From Blasia pusilla (taxonomy: Eukaryota; Marchantiophyta; Marchantiopsida; Blasiales): a stretch of DNA of 64,000 bases. The position numbers and the translations under genes were made by a program. Location of the stretch: assembly GCA_050084515.1 (NCBI GenBank), contig CM114274.1, positions 620,001 to 684,000 on the forward strand, in the 5' to 3' direction. How positions within the stretch are numbered: the first letter of the stretch is position 1; each line of letters begins with the position of its first letter. Under the pieces are notes generated by a model. The model did not search any database and had not been told where the DNA came from. It saw nothing but the letters and a program-made list of their open reading frames with translations. Below are positions 1 to 9,935 of the stretch, piece by piece.

Positions 1-438
1 CAGCACGTCTAGACCCTCAAGGTGTGAAGGAAATTATTCATGAAGCAGGGAAGACCTTCGAACAACAGATGAACGAAGGAATTGCCTATATCAACAAACA
101 TGGGAAGCGCCAGTTCGATAATCAAACGAAGCCTCTTCCAGAAGTTACACCTACTCATACGGTTAATCTTAAAGAACTTCCTTCGTTTACACCCTCGGAT
201 GTCTTGGTTGAGAACGAAGTGCTTGGAACTTTGATGGTAGTCATTAAGTGGCAAGAGAAAATGAAGAATCACACGCCGAATATAAAAAAAAAAATTAAAA
301 AAAAAAAAAAAACCTTCAACGATTCATGGGCATTTTCCTCCTGCAACTCAGTTTCATACCTTAGAAGTCACTTTTATGGAGATAGGAGAGACATCATGAA
401 GTGTTCGCCGGGCCGGCTCACATTTGAGGGAGGGGGTA
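1..438 (+). pseudogene. 3' internal fragment of an LTR retrotransposon
   Basis: An open frame from about position 24 runs to a poly-A tract at 282-311, where the reading frame is disturbed; a second frame beyond it (roughly 312-390) reads through FPPATQFHTLE. Gypsy polyproteins often end with such a chromodomain-like tail ('...VVIKWQ...' before the A-tract, then a '...FP...FHLE' type ending). It lies directly upstream of a polypurine tract (about 423-437, GAGGGAGGGGG) and an LTR start, so by position it is the C-terminal end of a retroelement polyprotein. No catalytic motif is left in the window, the homology is weak, and the element continues leftward out of the window. Confidence 0.45.
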
Positions 439-1804
439 TGTGATACCCACAATTTTGTAATCTTGAAGAAATGTATATTTTTATTGAACAAAGACTCTTG
501 TACATTATGATTTGGATTATTATATATTATTAGGGAGAAGAATGAGTAAGATTAAGTAAAGCACGAAGCTCCTAAGACAAGGCAGAGAGATGGAAGATCA
601 AGGATTTGCCTTAGAGGAGAGGATGAAGTTTAACGAAGCTCAACGAAGCTTAACGAAGCTCAATGAAGATGTACGAAGCTCTGTCTATGAAGTACTTCGC
701 TCTTATACAAAGCACGAAGCACCTGAAACAAGAACGAAGAATGAAGAGCTTCGTCCTCAACCCAAGAGGAAGAGCTTCGTCCTCAACCCAAGAGGAAGAG
801 CTTCGTCCTCAAACCAAGAGGAAGAGCTTCGTCCTCAAACCAAGAGGAAGAGCTTCGTCCTCAAACGAAAAGGAAGAGCTTCGTCTTTAGACCAATAGGA
901 AGAGCTTCGTCTTCAGACCAAGAAGAAAGAAGTACTTCGCTCTTAAACGAAGAGCGAAGCACGAAGACGAAGAAGAATGAAGAACTTCATCCTCCGGAAA
1001 TTTAGCGCAGCGAAGCTCAGCATGATTGTGATTCAAAACGACACATAGTTTAAACAATTAGACTCGGAAAGGGCGCGACCCTTTGTATCAAATTGGTAGT
1101 TAGAACAGTTTTGTACGGCGGATTCATAGGGATCGTAGGAAAAGCTAAGAGAACCATAGATCTAGGTAGTTACAGATATTGAAGAGACACCAACTTCATC
1201 AAGAACGCTTCGGATCATAGAAACGATCCTACTCTCGAGAATATTTAAGAAACAGGACAGAAGCTATTATCATCATTCGCTCATGAAGTCCTTATGTTGT
1301 AGGAATGGTCCGAGCAAGAGAGTTGTACCCTCTCGAGCTTGTAGATACTTTGAAGTCTTCCAATTCTTGATGGAGTAGTAAAGCATTCATTCATTCATTC
1401 TGATGTGCGATGCTTATGTCTGAATATTCTTTTTGGGTATGCCGAGTGAGGAGTGAATCAGGTGAACCTTTCTCATCAATGGAATAATCAATATAAAGTT
1501 GTATGAAATCTGTTTGACAGAGAGTAACCTACCCCGATGGATTGAGTTCCGAAAGTAGGAGAAGCCAGCTTTATTCTTGAGGTCTCTGTGAGGTTCGAAA
1601 TCTTTGAGAGAACAAATTGCTCGAAAGGCCCTTTAAACTCCACTTGAAAGAATTGAAGAAGAAAACATAGGTACTAAGAAGGATAGGAAGATGTTAATGG
1701 AATATTACATTTGAATTACATAATCAATTACACTTTTACAACATAATCATCACTTTATACTCTCTTTTCATCCAACAATGATCCTCTTGGGGATCGAACT
1801 TTAC
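439..1804 (+). mobile_element. 3' LTR of a retrotransposon (family 2, TGTGATACCC start)
   Basis: The sequence directly after a polypurine tract begins TGTGATACCCAC and probably ends near 1804 (…TTTACA), giving the TG…CA ends of an LTR of about 1.37 kb. A related copy starts at 42836 (TGTGATAACCCAC) and shares blocks such as 'gaagatcaaggatt' and the stretch near 1290-1380 ('gcttgtagatactttgaagtcttccaattcttgatg' type sequence near 43680-43730). The 3' boundary is less certain than the 5' one. The LTR has an unusual internal minisatellite annotated separately. Confidence 0.65.
630..960. repeat. CGAAG-rich minisatellite inside the LTR (26-bp unit)
   Basis: From about 745 to 925 a 26-bp unit containing AGCTTCGTCCTCAA and CCAAGAGGAAG repeats about seven times with few changes. 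Just upstream (630-670) an 11-bp unit, AACGAAGCTTA/C, repeats four times, and downstream (935-970) GCGAAGCACGAAGACGAAG continues the theme. The pentamer CGAAG/CTTCG dominates the whole interval on both strands. The related LTR at 43200-43350 has looser CGAAGA repeats, so this is a family trait that has expanded here. Confidence 0.85.
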
Positions 1805-1837
1805 AATTGACTGTAAATAAGAAACACTTAGACATTA

Positions 1838-1893
1838 CAAGTTTCCTCTCTCCTCTCTCCTCTCTTCCTCTCTTCCTCTCCTCTTACCGCACC
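1838..1893. repeat. Orphan MULE terminal inverted repeat
   Basis: A pyrimidine tract of TCTCC/TTCCTC units ends CTCCTCTTACCGCACC. Its reverse complement, GGTGCGGTAAGAGGAGAGG, matches the outer end of MULE-2 at 43741-43760 and the right end of MULE-1 at 13400-13430. No MULE interior is attached, so it is a solo terminus left by deletion. Confidence 0.65.
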
Positions 1894-2409
1894 TCTTGGA
1901 TTGCCATCATGGTATTTCCAAGGACGGAGCACATATTGATATTGGATGGATGTCACATTGCAGAGAGTACAAGATATACTGCCGAGGAAGGCGGTGGGAC
2001 TCAAATCAGGTTACATGGGACCGTTATGGTGTACCTAGGGGGGGCCAAGGCTCTCAAATTCGCCAACATTTTTTATCCCCGTCTACAATCGGCCAGAGGA
2101 GCCACTTGTATCCCAGGACATTCCTTTTGTACATGAACCTAGAAGAGTTAGGAGTAGATTTGTAGATGACGAGGCTGAAGAAATCATAGACTAGGTCAAA
2201 TGTACATTTCCGAGATTCCTTCGGATGTAGTAAAGGACGAGATTTTTTCAACCGATAATGGTATTTGGAAAAGTTTGCTGAATAACTTTTTTGGACTTGT
2301 GGATTGTGTTCTTCTAGCTACTCAGAATTACAATTTTGCAACCCGTATGATTCTGACGGGTTGTAACTTTTCACTTTTTGACCACTGCAACTTTTTAACC
2401 ATTTCCAAG
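1894..2409. repeat. Fragment homologous, inverted, to 6830-7385
   Basis: Starting at 'gattgccatcatgg' this segment is the diverged reverse complement of 7385 down to about 6880. Shared blocks include the GGTACACCATAACGGTCCCATG region, the CCGATTGTAGACGGGGAT region and one palindromic repeat copy (2337-2366, CAACCCGTATGA…TGACGGGTTG). It ends exactly where gypsy A coding sequence begins. No coding function recognised. Confidence 0.7.
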
Positions 2410-3160
2410 ATTTCTCTCCTTTATGTCCTGCCAAGGGTCTGTCGTGACACTCCGCTAACACTTTGGTTCGCATCCTGCCTTGCCCCACATAGATCCTACT
2501 CTTCTTGAACCTTAGTAAACCTTGCCTCAAACTTATGTTGGCCATCTTCTCACCCTGCTTCAACTTCCTCGGGTACTCCCATGCGTGAGCATCCTTCATA
2601 TATCCTTCACGAATCCTTCTTTCCAGGTCTGTTTCTTTAGGGAACATTGCTCTCAAGACTTGTGTCGTCGATGGCATGTGTTCCTCCTTGCGACTCAACG
2701 CATCTGGAATCACATTATCTTTACCTGGCTTGTGAATCAACTCAACATCCATCAACGCCAAGGTATCATGCCATCGCAGTTGTTTCGGTGTCACTCGATC
2801 CTGGGTTTCAAAATACTTGAGTGATATATTATCGGTGAACACTCCATTCCTGTGGAGCCCTAAATAATGCCGCCACTTCCTCAAACAATGGACCACTGCA
2901 AACAACTCTTTCTCATGAGTGGGCCATCTCCTTTCAGTATTGCTCAACTTCTTGCTCTCATATGCTACACGTCTCCCTTCTTGCACCAACATTCCTGCAA
3001 CCGCGAAATCACTAGCATCGGTATGCACTTCGAACGGTTTGTCAAACTCCGGCAGCTTCAATCTTTGGTTCTGCGATAGAATCGCTTCACTCGTTGAATG
3101 CCTTATTAACTTCCTGGGTCCAAGTCGTGTTGGCAAACTTTGCTGTCCAATCCGTGAGAG
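2410..3160 (-). pseudogene. Gypsy A RNase H and truncated integrase zinc-binding region
   Basis: The frame contains the gypsy RNase H start VHTDASDFA with the first catalytic Asp, then [17 protein letters not shown] (catalytic Glu), FTDN and IPDALSR. It is followed by [14 protein letters not shown], the beginning of the H2C2 zinc-binding module of integrase. Homology to gypsy B and C ends at GEKS; the remaining residues read into unrelated sequence. The frame is offset from the upstream RT by a frameshift near 3110. RNase H normally removes RNA from the RNA:DNA hybrid during reverse transcription; this copy cannot be part of a complete polyprotein. Confidence 0.88.
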
Positions 3161-3945
3161 GTCTCACAATTCCCGAAAAGTTTTTCACATAAGTGCGATA
3201 GAACTGCACCGCACCTATGAACCTCCTCATCCCCTTTACAGTAGATGGGAGTTCCCACTCGACAATCGCTTTCACCTTCTTCATGTCCGGACTGACGCCA
3301 TCTGCGCTAACCACGTGACCCAAGAATTTGATCTTGCTCAACCCGAATTCACTCTTCTCTACATTCGCATACAGCTGATTCGCCCTTAGCTTTGACAAAA
3401 CCGCTCTCACATGTCAAACGTGCTCCTATAGGGACTTCGAATAGATAAGTATATCATCAATATAGATGATAACATACTCATCCATTTCCTTGTGAAAAAG
3501 GGAGTTCATCAATATGGTGAACGTCAGAGGCGCGTTACATAGACCAAAAAGCATCACTACAAACTCAAAGGAACCGTATCTTGTCCTACACGCAGTCTTC
3601 TCCACATCTGCCTCGGCAATCCGGATCTGGTAATATCCTGACTTCAAGTCAATCCTACTGAAATATCTTGCGCCTGCTAGCCTATCGAGGAGATCATCTA
3701 TCCTCGGAAGAGGATAATTGTTCCAAAGCGTCTCTTTATTCAGCGCACGGTAATCAACACACAACCTCATCTTTCCATCCTTCTTCTTCACAAAAAGAAC
3801 TAGTGCTCCATAAGGTGACTTGCTAGTCCTAATGTAACCCTTTTCCAAAAGCTCACTTAACTACCTTTTCAACTCAAGAAGTTCCTCCTGATTCAACCTA
3901 TATGGTGCTTTTGAAGGTGGTTGGGAACCAGGTATGATCTCTATC
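3087..3945 (-). pseudogene. Gypsy A reverse transcriptase, duplicated copy 1
   Basis: Contains RT motifs in order: [51 protein letters not shown] with the YIDD catalytic box, [10 protein letters not shown] and the connection segment [15 protein letters not shown] stop sits just before LSELLEKGY (about 3860) and another stop separates the YIDD part from the thumb near 3420. It is the downstream unit of a tandem duplication (unit about 3172-3945 versus 3946-4717). Confidence 0.88.
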
Positions 3946-4470
3946 CCCGAAAAGTTTTTCACATAAGTACGATAAAATTGCACCGCACCTATGAACCTCC
4001 TCATCCCCTTTACAGTGGATGGGGGTTCCCACTCGGAAATCGCCTTTACCTTTTCCATGTCTGGACTGACGCCATCTGCACTGACCACGTGCCCCAAGAA
4101 TTTGATCTTTCTCAAACCGAATTCGCTCTTTTCTACATTCGCATACAGCTGATTTTCCCTTAGCTTAGACAAGACCGCTCTCACATGTTGAACGTGCTCC
4201 TCTAGTGACTTCGAATAGATAAGTATGTCATCGATATAGATGATAACATACTCATCCATTTCCTTGTGAAAAATGGAGTTCATCAATGTGGTGAACGTTG
4301 GAGGCGCGTTACATAGACCGAAAGGCATCACTACAAACTCAAAGGAACCGTATCTCGTCCTGCACGCAATCTTCTCCACATCTGCCTCGGCAATCCGAAT
4401 CTGGTAATATCCTGACTTGAAGTCAATCTTACTGAAATATCTCGCGCTGCCCGACCTATCAAAGAGATCA
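3946..4470 (-). pseudogene. Gypsy A reverse transcriptase, duplicated copy 2
   Basis: A second RT palm and thumb, again with [21 protein letters not shown] and [15 protein letters not shown], ends at NFSGI. It then jumps directly back to [15 protein letters not shown], the linker that normally lies upstream of RT. That joint near 3945 defines a direct tandem duplication. This copy is closer to gypsy B and C than copy 1 at several residues ([10 protein letters not shown] versus [10 protein letters not shown]), so copy 1 has accumulated more change. Confidence 0.88.
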
Positions 4471-4471
4471 T

Positions 4472-5170
4472 CTATCCTCGGAAGAGGATAATTGTTCGAA
4501 CCGTCACTTTGTTTAGTGCACGGTAATCAACACATGACCTCGTCTTTCCATCCTTCTTCTTTACAAAGAGAACAGGTGCTCCATAAGGTGACTTGCTAGT
4601 CCTAATGTAACCCTTTTCCAAGAGCTCACTTAACTGCTTTTTCAACTCAAGAAGTTCCTCCTGATTCAACCTATATGGTGCTTTTGAAGGCGGTTGGGAA
4701 CCGGGTATGATCTCTATCTTATGATCTACGGCTCTATGCGGCGGCAATTTAGTCAGAAGCTCATTTGTCAAGACATCCTCAAACTCCTTGACCACTTCCT
4801 GGAGTGGTTCTGGGACTCCCCTTGAAGCAGTGTCCTCATCTCTGCGTATACTGCTTGTAGCCTCCTCCACTTGTCTCATCAAGCAGAGAAACCCATCCTC
4901 CAACTCGGTCATGCTTCTCCTTGTAATCGAGTTTACTAACTCCTTTTTCGCCGGAACCTCACGGACCAACTGCACCTGCAACCGTTTGCCTTTTAGCAAG
5001 ATGCTCAACCTCAAGGGTCTACGTCTTAACTCCACCTCATACGCATCTAGGAATGTATTCCCCAAGACTCCGTCAATGCCATCCATTTCGCACACAGTGA
5101 AATTCTCCTTCAACTCGAATACCCCGCATCCTATGGTCAAACCCAAGACCAACTCAGAAGTCCGATGAGA
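4472..5170 (-). pseudogene. Gypsy A protease C-terminal part and RT N-terminal part
   Basis: The frame begins in the conserved post-protease region ([39 protein letters not shown]) and runs through the protease-RT linker [20 protein letters not shown] to the RT start [15 protein letters not shown]. Here the codon before LSELLEKGY is CAG, whereas copy 1 of the duplication and gypsy B and C all have TAG. It is separated from the upstream protease active site by a TGA near 5175 where gypsy C has GGA. The frame is lost again at about 4490. Confidence 0.86.
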
Positions 5171-5176
5171 CTTGCC

Positions 5177-6075
5177 TCATGCAAATCCTACTTGAATGGG
5201 CTCATCCATCTTAGAGGTAGACAACCCCAATTCCTTCATGATTCTCGGGCTTAGGAAGGAGCGCGAAGCACTTGTATCCACGAGCAACAACACATCGCGA
5301 TCAGAAATCTTGGATCTTAGGTACACCAAGTTGTGCGTCCTCTTGGTGACCTGAAGGGACGTCTCGAGATTACCCGCCAACATATGCTTAGCAGCAAACG
5401 CAATCATACTCCCATTACTAACCTTTGGTTTCAAACACACTTTCGCCAAGTGCCCCGGTTCGCCACAGTTGTAGCATATGACCTTGCCGTTCCCTGACTT
5501 CGAGTGTTGTCCTCCTCTCGGCTTCGCAAGAAGTTCCACTCATTTTGCTGCCGGGGCAGATGACTCTCCTGGATCGTGCAGGCCCCCACTCCAAACTCTT
5601 TTGAACGTCTCCTTATTTTTCGACTTCTTCGAAAAACCTTTTGGCTCAAAGGGTTTCTGGGTTTGGACTTCATCGTCCCCAATCCGCTCCGCTAGCTTCT
5701 GAAGATCCGCGCAGGTATCTGGAAACGTCGACATTTGGTAAAGGGCCTTTTCAGCACTCGGATTGAGTCCACTAATGAAGATAGCCTTCTTCGCGTGCTC
5801 ATCCATCTTTGCAAGATAAGTCAATTTTGCACTAAACTCCCTCATATACGCGCTTAAGGAACCACTCTGCCGCATCCGCACGCATTCCACTGTGTCGCGC
5901 AACCCTTGGTACTCCGGAGTGAATCGATCACCAATCAACACTTTAAACTCCTCCCAACTCAGAGGTGACTCGCCGGCCAGATATTCCTCTCATTGAACTG
6001 TCCACCATTGTAGCGCATGATCCTTCATGAAAGTAATGGCTACCGTCACCTTGTCCTGCGCGGGTTGGTATTCTG
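5177..6075 (-). pseudogene. Gypsy A gag (capsid, zinc knuckle) and protease active site
   Basis: Gag residues such as LSWEEFK, FTPEYQGLRDT, MRQSGSLSAYMREFSA and GLNPSAEKAL match gypsy C. The CCHC knuckle CYNCGEPGHLAKVC lies near 5440-5490 and binds RNA in this family. It is followed by the aspartic protease motif LLVDTSASRSFLS near 5250-5290, where the usual D-T-G is D-T-S, a substitution expected to abolish activity. A stop at about 5540 separates capsid from knuckle, and an in-frame stop lies near 5993. The N-terminal end is cut by the MULE-1 boundary at about 6076. Confidence 0.88.
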
Positions 6076-6076
6076 G

Positions 6077-6125
6077 CAGGAGAGAGTAAGAGAGGAGAGG
6101 AAGAGAGGAAGAGAGGAGAGTCTCT
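6077..6125. repeat. MULE-1 left terminal inverted repeat
   Basis: The purine tract GTAAGAGAGGAGAGGAAGAG with further GAGAGGAAGAGAGGAGAG matches, in inverse orientation, the right end at 13355-13426 and the MULE-2 end at 43743-43795. The outermost bases differ (GAGAGAGTAAGAG here versus GGTGCGGTAAGAG elsewhere), so the tip has diverged or been converted. Confidence 0.65.
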
Positions 6126-6686
6126 CTTAAAAAAAAAAGGCCAAATCCGCCTCCTCTCTTCAAAACCTTTTGACATATTTGAAAAATTTTTTTGCTTTCA
6201 AATTCATGAAATCTTTAGAAGAGAGTATTTAGTGGTCCACATTTGGCCCTAAAAAAAACTCCTCTTTCCTGGGGGCGAGAAAAAAGGAGACATCATAAGA
6301 CCACTACAAACATTTTTCCATCACTCTCCATGTGAGCCTAAGTTTCTTAACATTCCTTGTCTCGGTCAACAAAAAGCAGTGCCCTTGGTATTTTTGTTGG
6401 AGGACCACCCGGATGCCAACCTCTCTTTTTCCAGGGATTGTTGCCTGCATCATGGCCTCCCCTAAATTGCCCCATAATTGCCCCATAACAATTCATAACT
6501 TGGTTATGAATGGTGTCTGCTCAAGACCAACTTTGTGAAATGTGAACACATTAGATCCTAAGGTTGAGAAACCGAGAAGCTGCACCCCTCCCAACCCGTA
6601 AGAAAGCTCACCATAAGAAAGGAAAGATTTTTAGAAGTGATTTTCTTCCACCCTGCACCCACGACGATCTAACAGGTTGGGAATTC
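6126..6686. other. Noncoding MULE-1 interior, nothing recognised
   Basis: AT-rich stretch with several A- or T-homopolymers. I see no domain, no RNA gene and no repeat shared with other parts of the window apart from the terminal repeat next to it. Confidence 0.5.
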
Positions 6687-7780
6687 GAAATGGCAATCCG
6701 ACAGGTAGTAGGAATCCTGCACATCTTAGACAAGAAAAGAAGCCTACAACTGGTTTGGCGAATGTAGGGGAACGAGCCAAAAGTTAAGAAGCCCGCCACA
6801 ATGCGTCAGAAGTTGGTCTCACCGGGATAGAGTCCGATCACTCAAGCAGTCAACCTGTCGGAATCCGACAGCTTGCCTGGAAATGGTAAAAAAGTTGCAG
6901 TGGGCAAAAAGCAAAAAGTTACTACCCGTCGGAATCATACGAGTTGCAGAATTGCAATTCTGAGTAGCTAAAAGAACACAATCCACAAGTCCAAAAAAAT
7001 ATTCCATAAAACTTTTACAGACACCATTATGGGTTGAAAAAACTCGTCCTTTATTACCTCGAAGGAACCTCGAAATGTACATTTGACCTAGTCTATGATT
7101 TCTTGACCTCGTCATCTACAAATTTACTCCTAACTCTCTCGGTGTGCAGTACCAAAGGAATGTCTTGGGATACAAGTGGCTCCTCGGCCGATTGTAGACG
7201 GGGATCAAAAATGTTGGCGAGTCGCGACCTTGGCCCCCTTAGGTACACCATAACGGTCCCATGTTACGATTCGAGTCCCACCGCCTTCCTCGGCAAAAGT
7301 ATACCTTATACGCCGCAATGTGACACCCATCCAAGTATCAATATGTGCTCTGTCCCCGGTTATACCATTATGGCAATCGCACAGGTAATAGGAATCCAAC
7401 ACGTCTGAGAGAAGAAAAGAAGCCTACGCCTGCGTTTAAGAGTTGAGGGGAAGGTGCCAAGGGAAGAAGCCCGCGAGACTGCCTCTTAAGTTGGACCAAC
7501 AGGGAAAGAGTCCGATTAGGCAACCTGTCGGAATCCGACAGGTTGCCTGGAAGTGGTAAAAAGGGTGGAGTGGTCAAAAAGTGAAAAGTTGCAAGCAGGA
7601 GAAATCCGACGGGTTGCAAAATAGAAGTCCACGGAGTACATAGACGATCACATTCGAAAAGACAAAAAATAATCAGCAAACTTTTACAAGCACCACCATC
7701 GATCGAAAAAATTTCTGCTTTATATCATCCGAAAAAAGCTCGAAACTGTACATTTGATCTATTCTATGAAATCTTTTGCC
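6687..7780. repeat. Diverged tandem duplication, ~682-bp offset
   Basis: The block starting 'atggcaatccgacaggtagtaggaatcc' at about 6689 recurs at about 7371 ('atggcaatcgcacaggtaataggaatcc'). The two units stay alignable through 6990/7660 and to about 7100/7770, including a palindromic copy in each (6859-6883 and 7521-7545) and the CGAAA(T/C)TGTACATTTGA block. The 7100-7370 part of the first unit is also found inverted at 1894-2170. No coding capacity is evident. Confidence 0.75.
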
Positions 7781-8422
7781 AAATTATCAAAAAACTCCCT
7801 ACTCCAAACGCCGAGTCAAATTTGGGTCGTTGAGTTCTTTGAACTCACTCGTCATCATCCGAGAGCTCTTGCAAAATCACTTTCGGCCTTGCCCTCCCGA
7901 TTTTGGGAATCGTTGGAAGTGACGATGGAGTCACTACCAAGGGTGGCTCTGGAACCGAGCTCGGCCGGTGGAGAGTTGTACGCCCAACGAGCCTTTCGAT
8001 TCTCGCCTTTGCCCCTTGCAAAGGTCAAGCGATTCTGCCTCGCTTCCCTCGAGGCGGAGAATGTTCCTACCACTCTGCCATGCGCCTCGATACTCGCCCC
8101 TGAAAGGCCCACTAAGTCGAACACCAAGTCACCCGGCCTTGAGCAGAGCTCGATGAGCGTTGCATGGTGGCGACTTTTCTCTTCCTCCTGAAGGGGGTCT
8201 TGTCTTGCATGTAAATTCCGGGGAATTGTACAAACTATCTAATTTGTACCCCCATCGGGCATGGATCCACGGGATCGTGGATCTTGAACACTGGAAATTG
8301 TGCTCGGGCGAACGAAGCGTTACACGTAGGAGTGGTCCATGTGTAAATCAAAGCACGCGTTGGAAACAATGTCAAGCAACTAGGAAGTCGGCTTGAGAAC
8401 ATTTTCAATTCGACTTTGGATC
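7781..8422. other. GC-rich unassigned stretch in MULE-1
   Basis: Several overlapping open frames occur on both strands (for example 7754-8191 + and 7855-8127 -), which is what GC-rich sequence gives by chance. None shows a recognisable motif. A short imperfect inverted repeat lies at 8262-8284 (ATGGATCCACGGGATCGTGGATC). Confidence 0.4.
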
Positions 8423-8790
8423 AACTCGCCGAGTCCGGCGGGTTGTTTTGTCCCGGACCAACCCGTCGCCTTCCGGCGGGTTGGTCACGACTAAAACAAC
8501 CCGTCGGGCTCTGTTTTTGTCCGTGAGCAACCCGTCGGAAAGCGACGGGTTCTTTGGCCTCGAGCAGCCCATGCTCGCCTGAGAGCAACCCGTCGCTATT
8601 AGGCGGGTTGCGACTTCGAAACACAGGAAAAACCAAAAGCAAGCGCAACCCGTCGGGTTCCGGCGGGTTTGCGTACACCATGTTTTCCCTGTGTATGTGG
8701 GAAAGATGCAACCCGTCGAAACCGACGGGTTGCTCTCACCGAGCATGGGTCGCTTGCTCGCAAAGAATCCGTCGCCTTCCGACGGGTTGC
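8423..8790. repeat. Palindromic repeat array P1 (seven or eight copies)
   Basis: Copies of the half-site CAACCCGTCG(GA) followed by its inverse complement begin near 8423, 8459, 8497 (half only), 8528, 8586, 8646, 8709 and 8767, spaced about 60 bp apart in the second half. Arms vary, for example …CGTCGCTATTAGGCGGGTTG at 8586, but the CAACCC…GGGTTG ends are kept. The array lies immediately downstream (in minus sense) of the methyltransferase-like ORF at 8861-9220. Confidence 0.9.
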
Positions 8791-8860
8791 TCACGACAAA
8801 AACGGAGATCGACACTCATTATACTCACTCAACGGAGATGAACACTCATTATACAAATCA

Positions 8861-9220
8861 TTAAAATATAATTAAGATTATAGTACAGGAATTGAGCCTT
8901 ACCCGAATCTGACTCGTCGCGGATCGAAGTGGGTACTCGTTTTTGATGATCCACGATTGCGCCGTCCTCCACTTTAGCGACCTCTTGGCCTTTTGGAGGT
9001 TGAAGAGCTCGTCCTCGCTCCCTCCAGTCAACACCAAGAAGCAACCCCTATCACTCACATAGGCGTGTGCAAAGGAGAACAATAGCGCAATCTGGTCATA
9101 AGAGAGCGGCACATTCCACTCAGGTACCTCGTCCGACGGATTCTCGCCCCAAAGTCGCAACCCCGAGGGCAGATCAGCGATCAAGAGATCCACCGCAACC
9201 TCTTCGACCACTCCATTCAC
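8861..9220 (-). CDS. Possible Rossmann-fold methyltransferase fragment in MULE-1
   Basis: The 119-residue frame reads VAVDLLIADLPSGL near its start, then LSYDQIALLFSFAHAYVSDRGCFLVLTG. A hydrophobic strand ending D-x-P-x-G, followed by an amphipathic helix and a strand ending in a Gly-rich turn, resembles motif IV and the following elements of adenine/N4-type DNA methyltransferases (D-P-P-Y/W), but the second Pro and aromatic are absent (D-L-P-S-G). It is probably the last exon of a longer minus-strand gene with 9472-10929. In-frame sequence continues a little upstream of the ATG (…RRCWAVNGVVEE), so the true exon start may be higher. Function is inferred from pattern only. Confidence 0.35.
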   Translation of the reverse strand: MNGVVEEVAVDLLIADLPSGLRLWGENPSDEVPEWNVPLSYDQIALLFSFAHAYVSDRGCFLVLTGGSEDELFNLQKAKRSLKWRTAQSWIIKNEYPLRSATSQIRVRLNSCTIILIIF

Positions 9221-9471
9221 CGCCCAGCAGCGTCGCGCATTTCGTTGGAGCTTCCGCCCCCAGCGTTGTCAATTTATCGATGGTGGTGTCGACGCTTGAG
9301 AATCGAAGCTCTTGACTCATCCAAAGAAAGGAGTGAATTGAAGGAGGACGCTTGTCCGGGTCGTTGTTTGTCTATGTCTTCCCAAGGATGATGGACTGTA
9401 TTTTCCTTGGGACAACCCTGGCACCTCTCGCTTCCGCTTCTCCCAAGTCTGCGGACGGCTTGTCGAGGTCT

Positions 9472-9864
9472 CTATGACCTCAGACTCGGTGGGTTTTTTT
9501 TCGCCGAGGACTTGGTCAGACCCTCTCTCCCCGCTTGCCCGGACGATTCGGCCTTTGGCCTTGAATCTTCAGCCTCTCTTTGGGAAGACTCGGCCTCTGA
9601 ATTTTTCCCTTCCCTCGCCTTGCCTTTGAGACCCGTTGTGGATTTGTCTTTGGCTGTGCGGACCTTGGAAGCCAACTCAGCTATCTCGTGGGCCTGCTCT
9701 TCTGCATCTCCTCCGAAGAAGTCTTCAGGCTGGACGAAATTGGGGATGTCGTCTTGTCCTGAGGCCATTGCATCATGAAGCACTCGTAAATCCTTATCGA
9801 TGATGTCTTCAGGGTCGTTGAAGTCGAGCCAAATGGGGCAATTCTCCACCTCCCAATCGGACAT
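9472..9864 (-). CDS. Acidic/low-complexity ORF of the MULE-1 minus-strand cluster
   Basis: The 130-residue frame has an ordered acidic N-terminal part (CPIWLDFNDPEDIIDKD, NFVQPEDFFGGD) and a charged Ser/Glu/Lys-rich tail that looks disordered. No known domain is recognised. It lies between 8861-9220 and 9936-10286 on the same strand; the three are probably exons or frame-shifted pieces of one gene. Confidence 0.35.
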   Translation of the reverse strand: MSDWEVENCPIWLDFNDPEDIIDKDLRVLHDAMASGQDDIPNFVQPEDFFGGDAEEQAHEIAELASKVRTAKDKSTTGLKGKAREGKNSEAESSQREAEDSRPKAESSGQAGREGLTKSSAKKNPPSLRS

Positions 9865-9935
9865 GTGCTACCCCATCTCCATGTCGTACATGGAGAATGT
9901 CTCTGCATCCGGCGGCGAAGCCCACAATTTCAAGG

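Larger units (their letters stand above)
2410..6075 (-). mobile_element. Gypsy A: truncated Ty3/gypsy chromovirus (gag-pol body)
   Basis: Read on the minus strand, the order is gag, zinc knuckle, protease, reverse transcriptase, RNase H, and a truncated integrase zinc-binding region. All parts are close to gypsy B and C in this window. The element stops abruptly at about 2410 in the H2C2 region (…GHKGEKS), so integrase, chromodomain and 3' LTR are lost. Its gag start, primer binding site and 5' LTR lie at 13430-14948, on the far side of MULE-1. It is multiply broken by stops and frameshifts and carries an internal tandem duplication of reverse transcriptase. Confidence 0.9.

Noticed and set aside
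745-925. Heat-shock element cluster in the LTR
   Set aside because: GAA and TTC blocks are present but spacing is GAAnnnnTTC within a repeated 26-bp unit, not the inverted nGAAn contiguous pattern.
7200-7290. Possible tRNA or tRNA-derived SINE (GATTCGAGTCCCACC resembles a B box)
   Set aside because: The bases before the loop cannot pair with CCCAC to make a T stem, and no cloverleaf or A box fits. The related copy at 1990-2050 does not fit either.
7754-8191. Plus-strand ORF of 145 codons
   Set aside because: Overlaps open frames in other phases in GC-rich sequence, without motif or homology to anything in the window.
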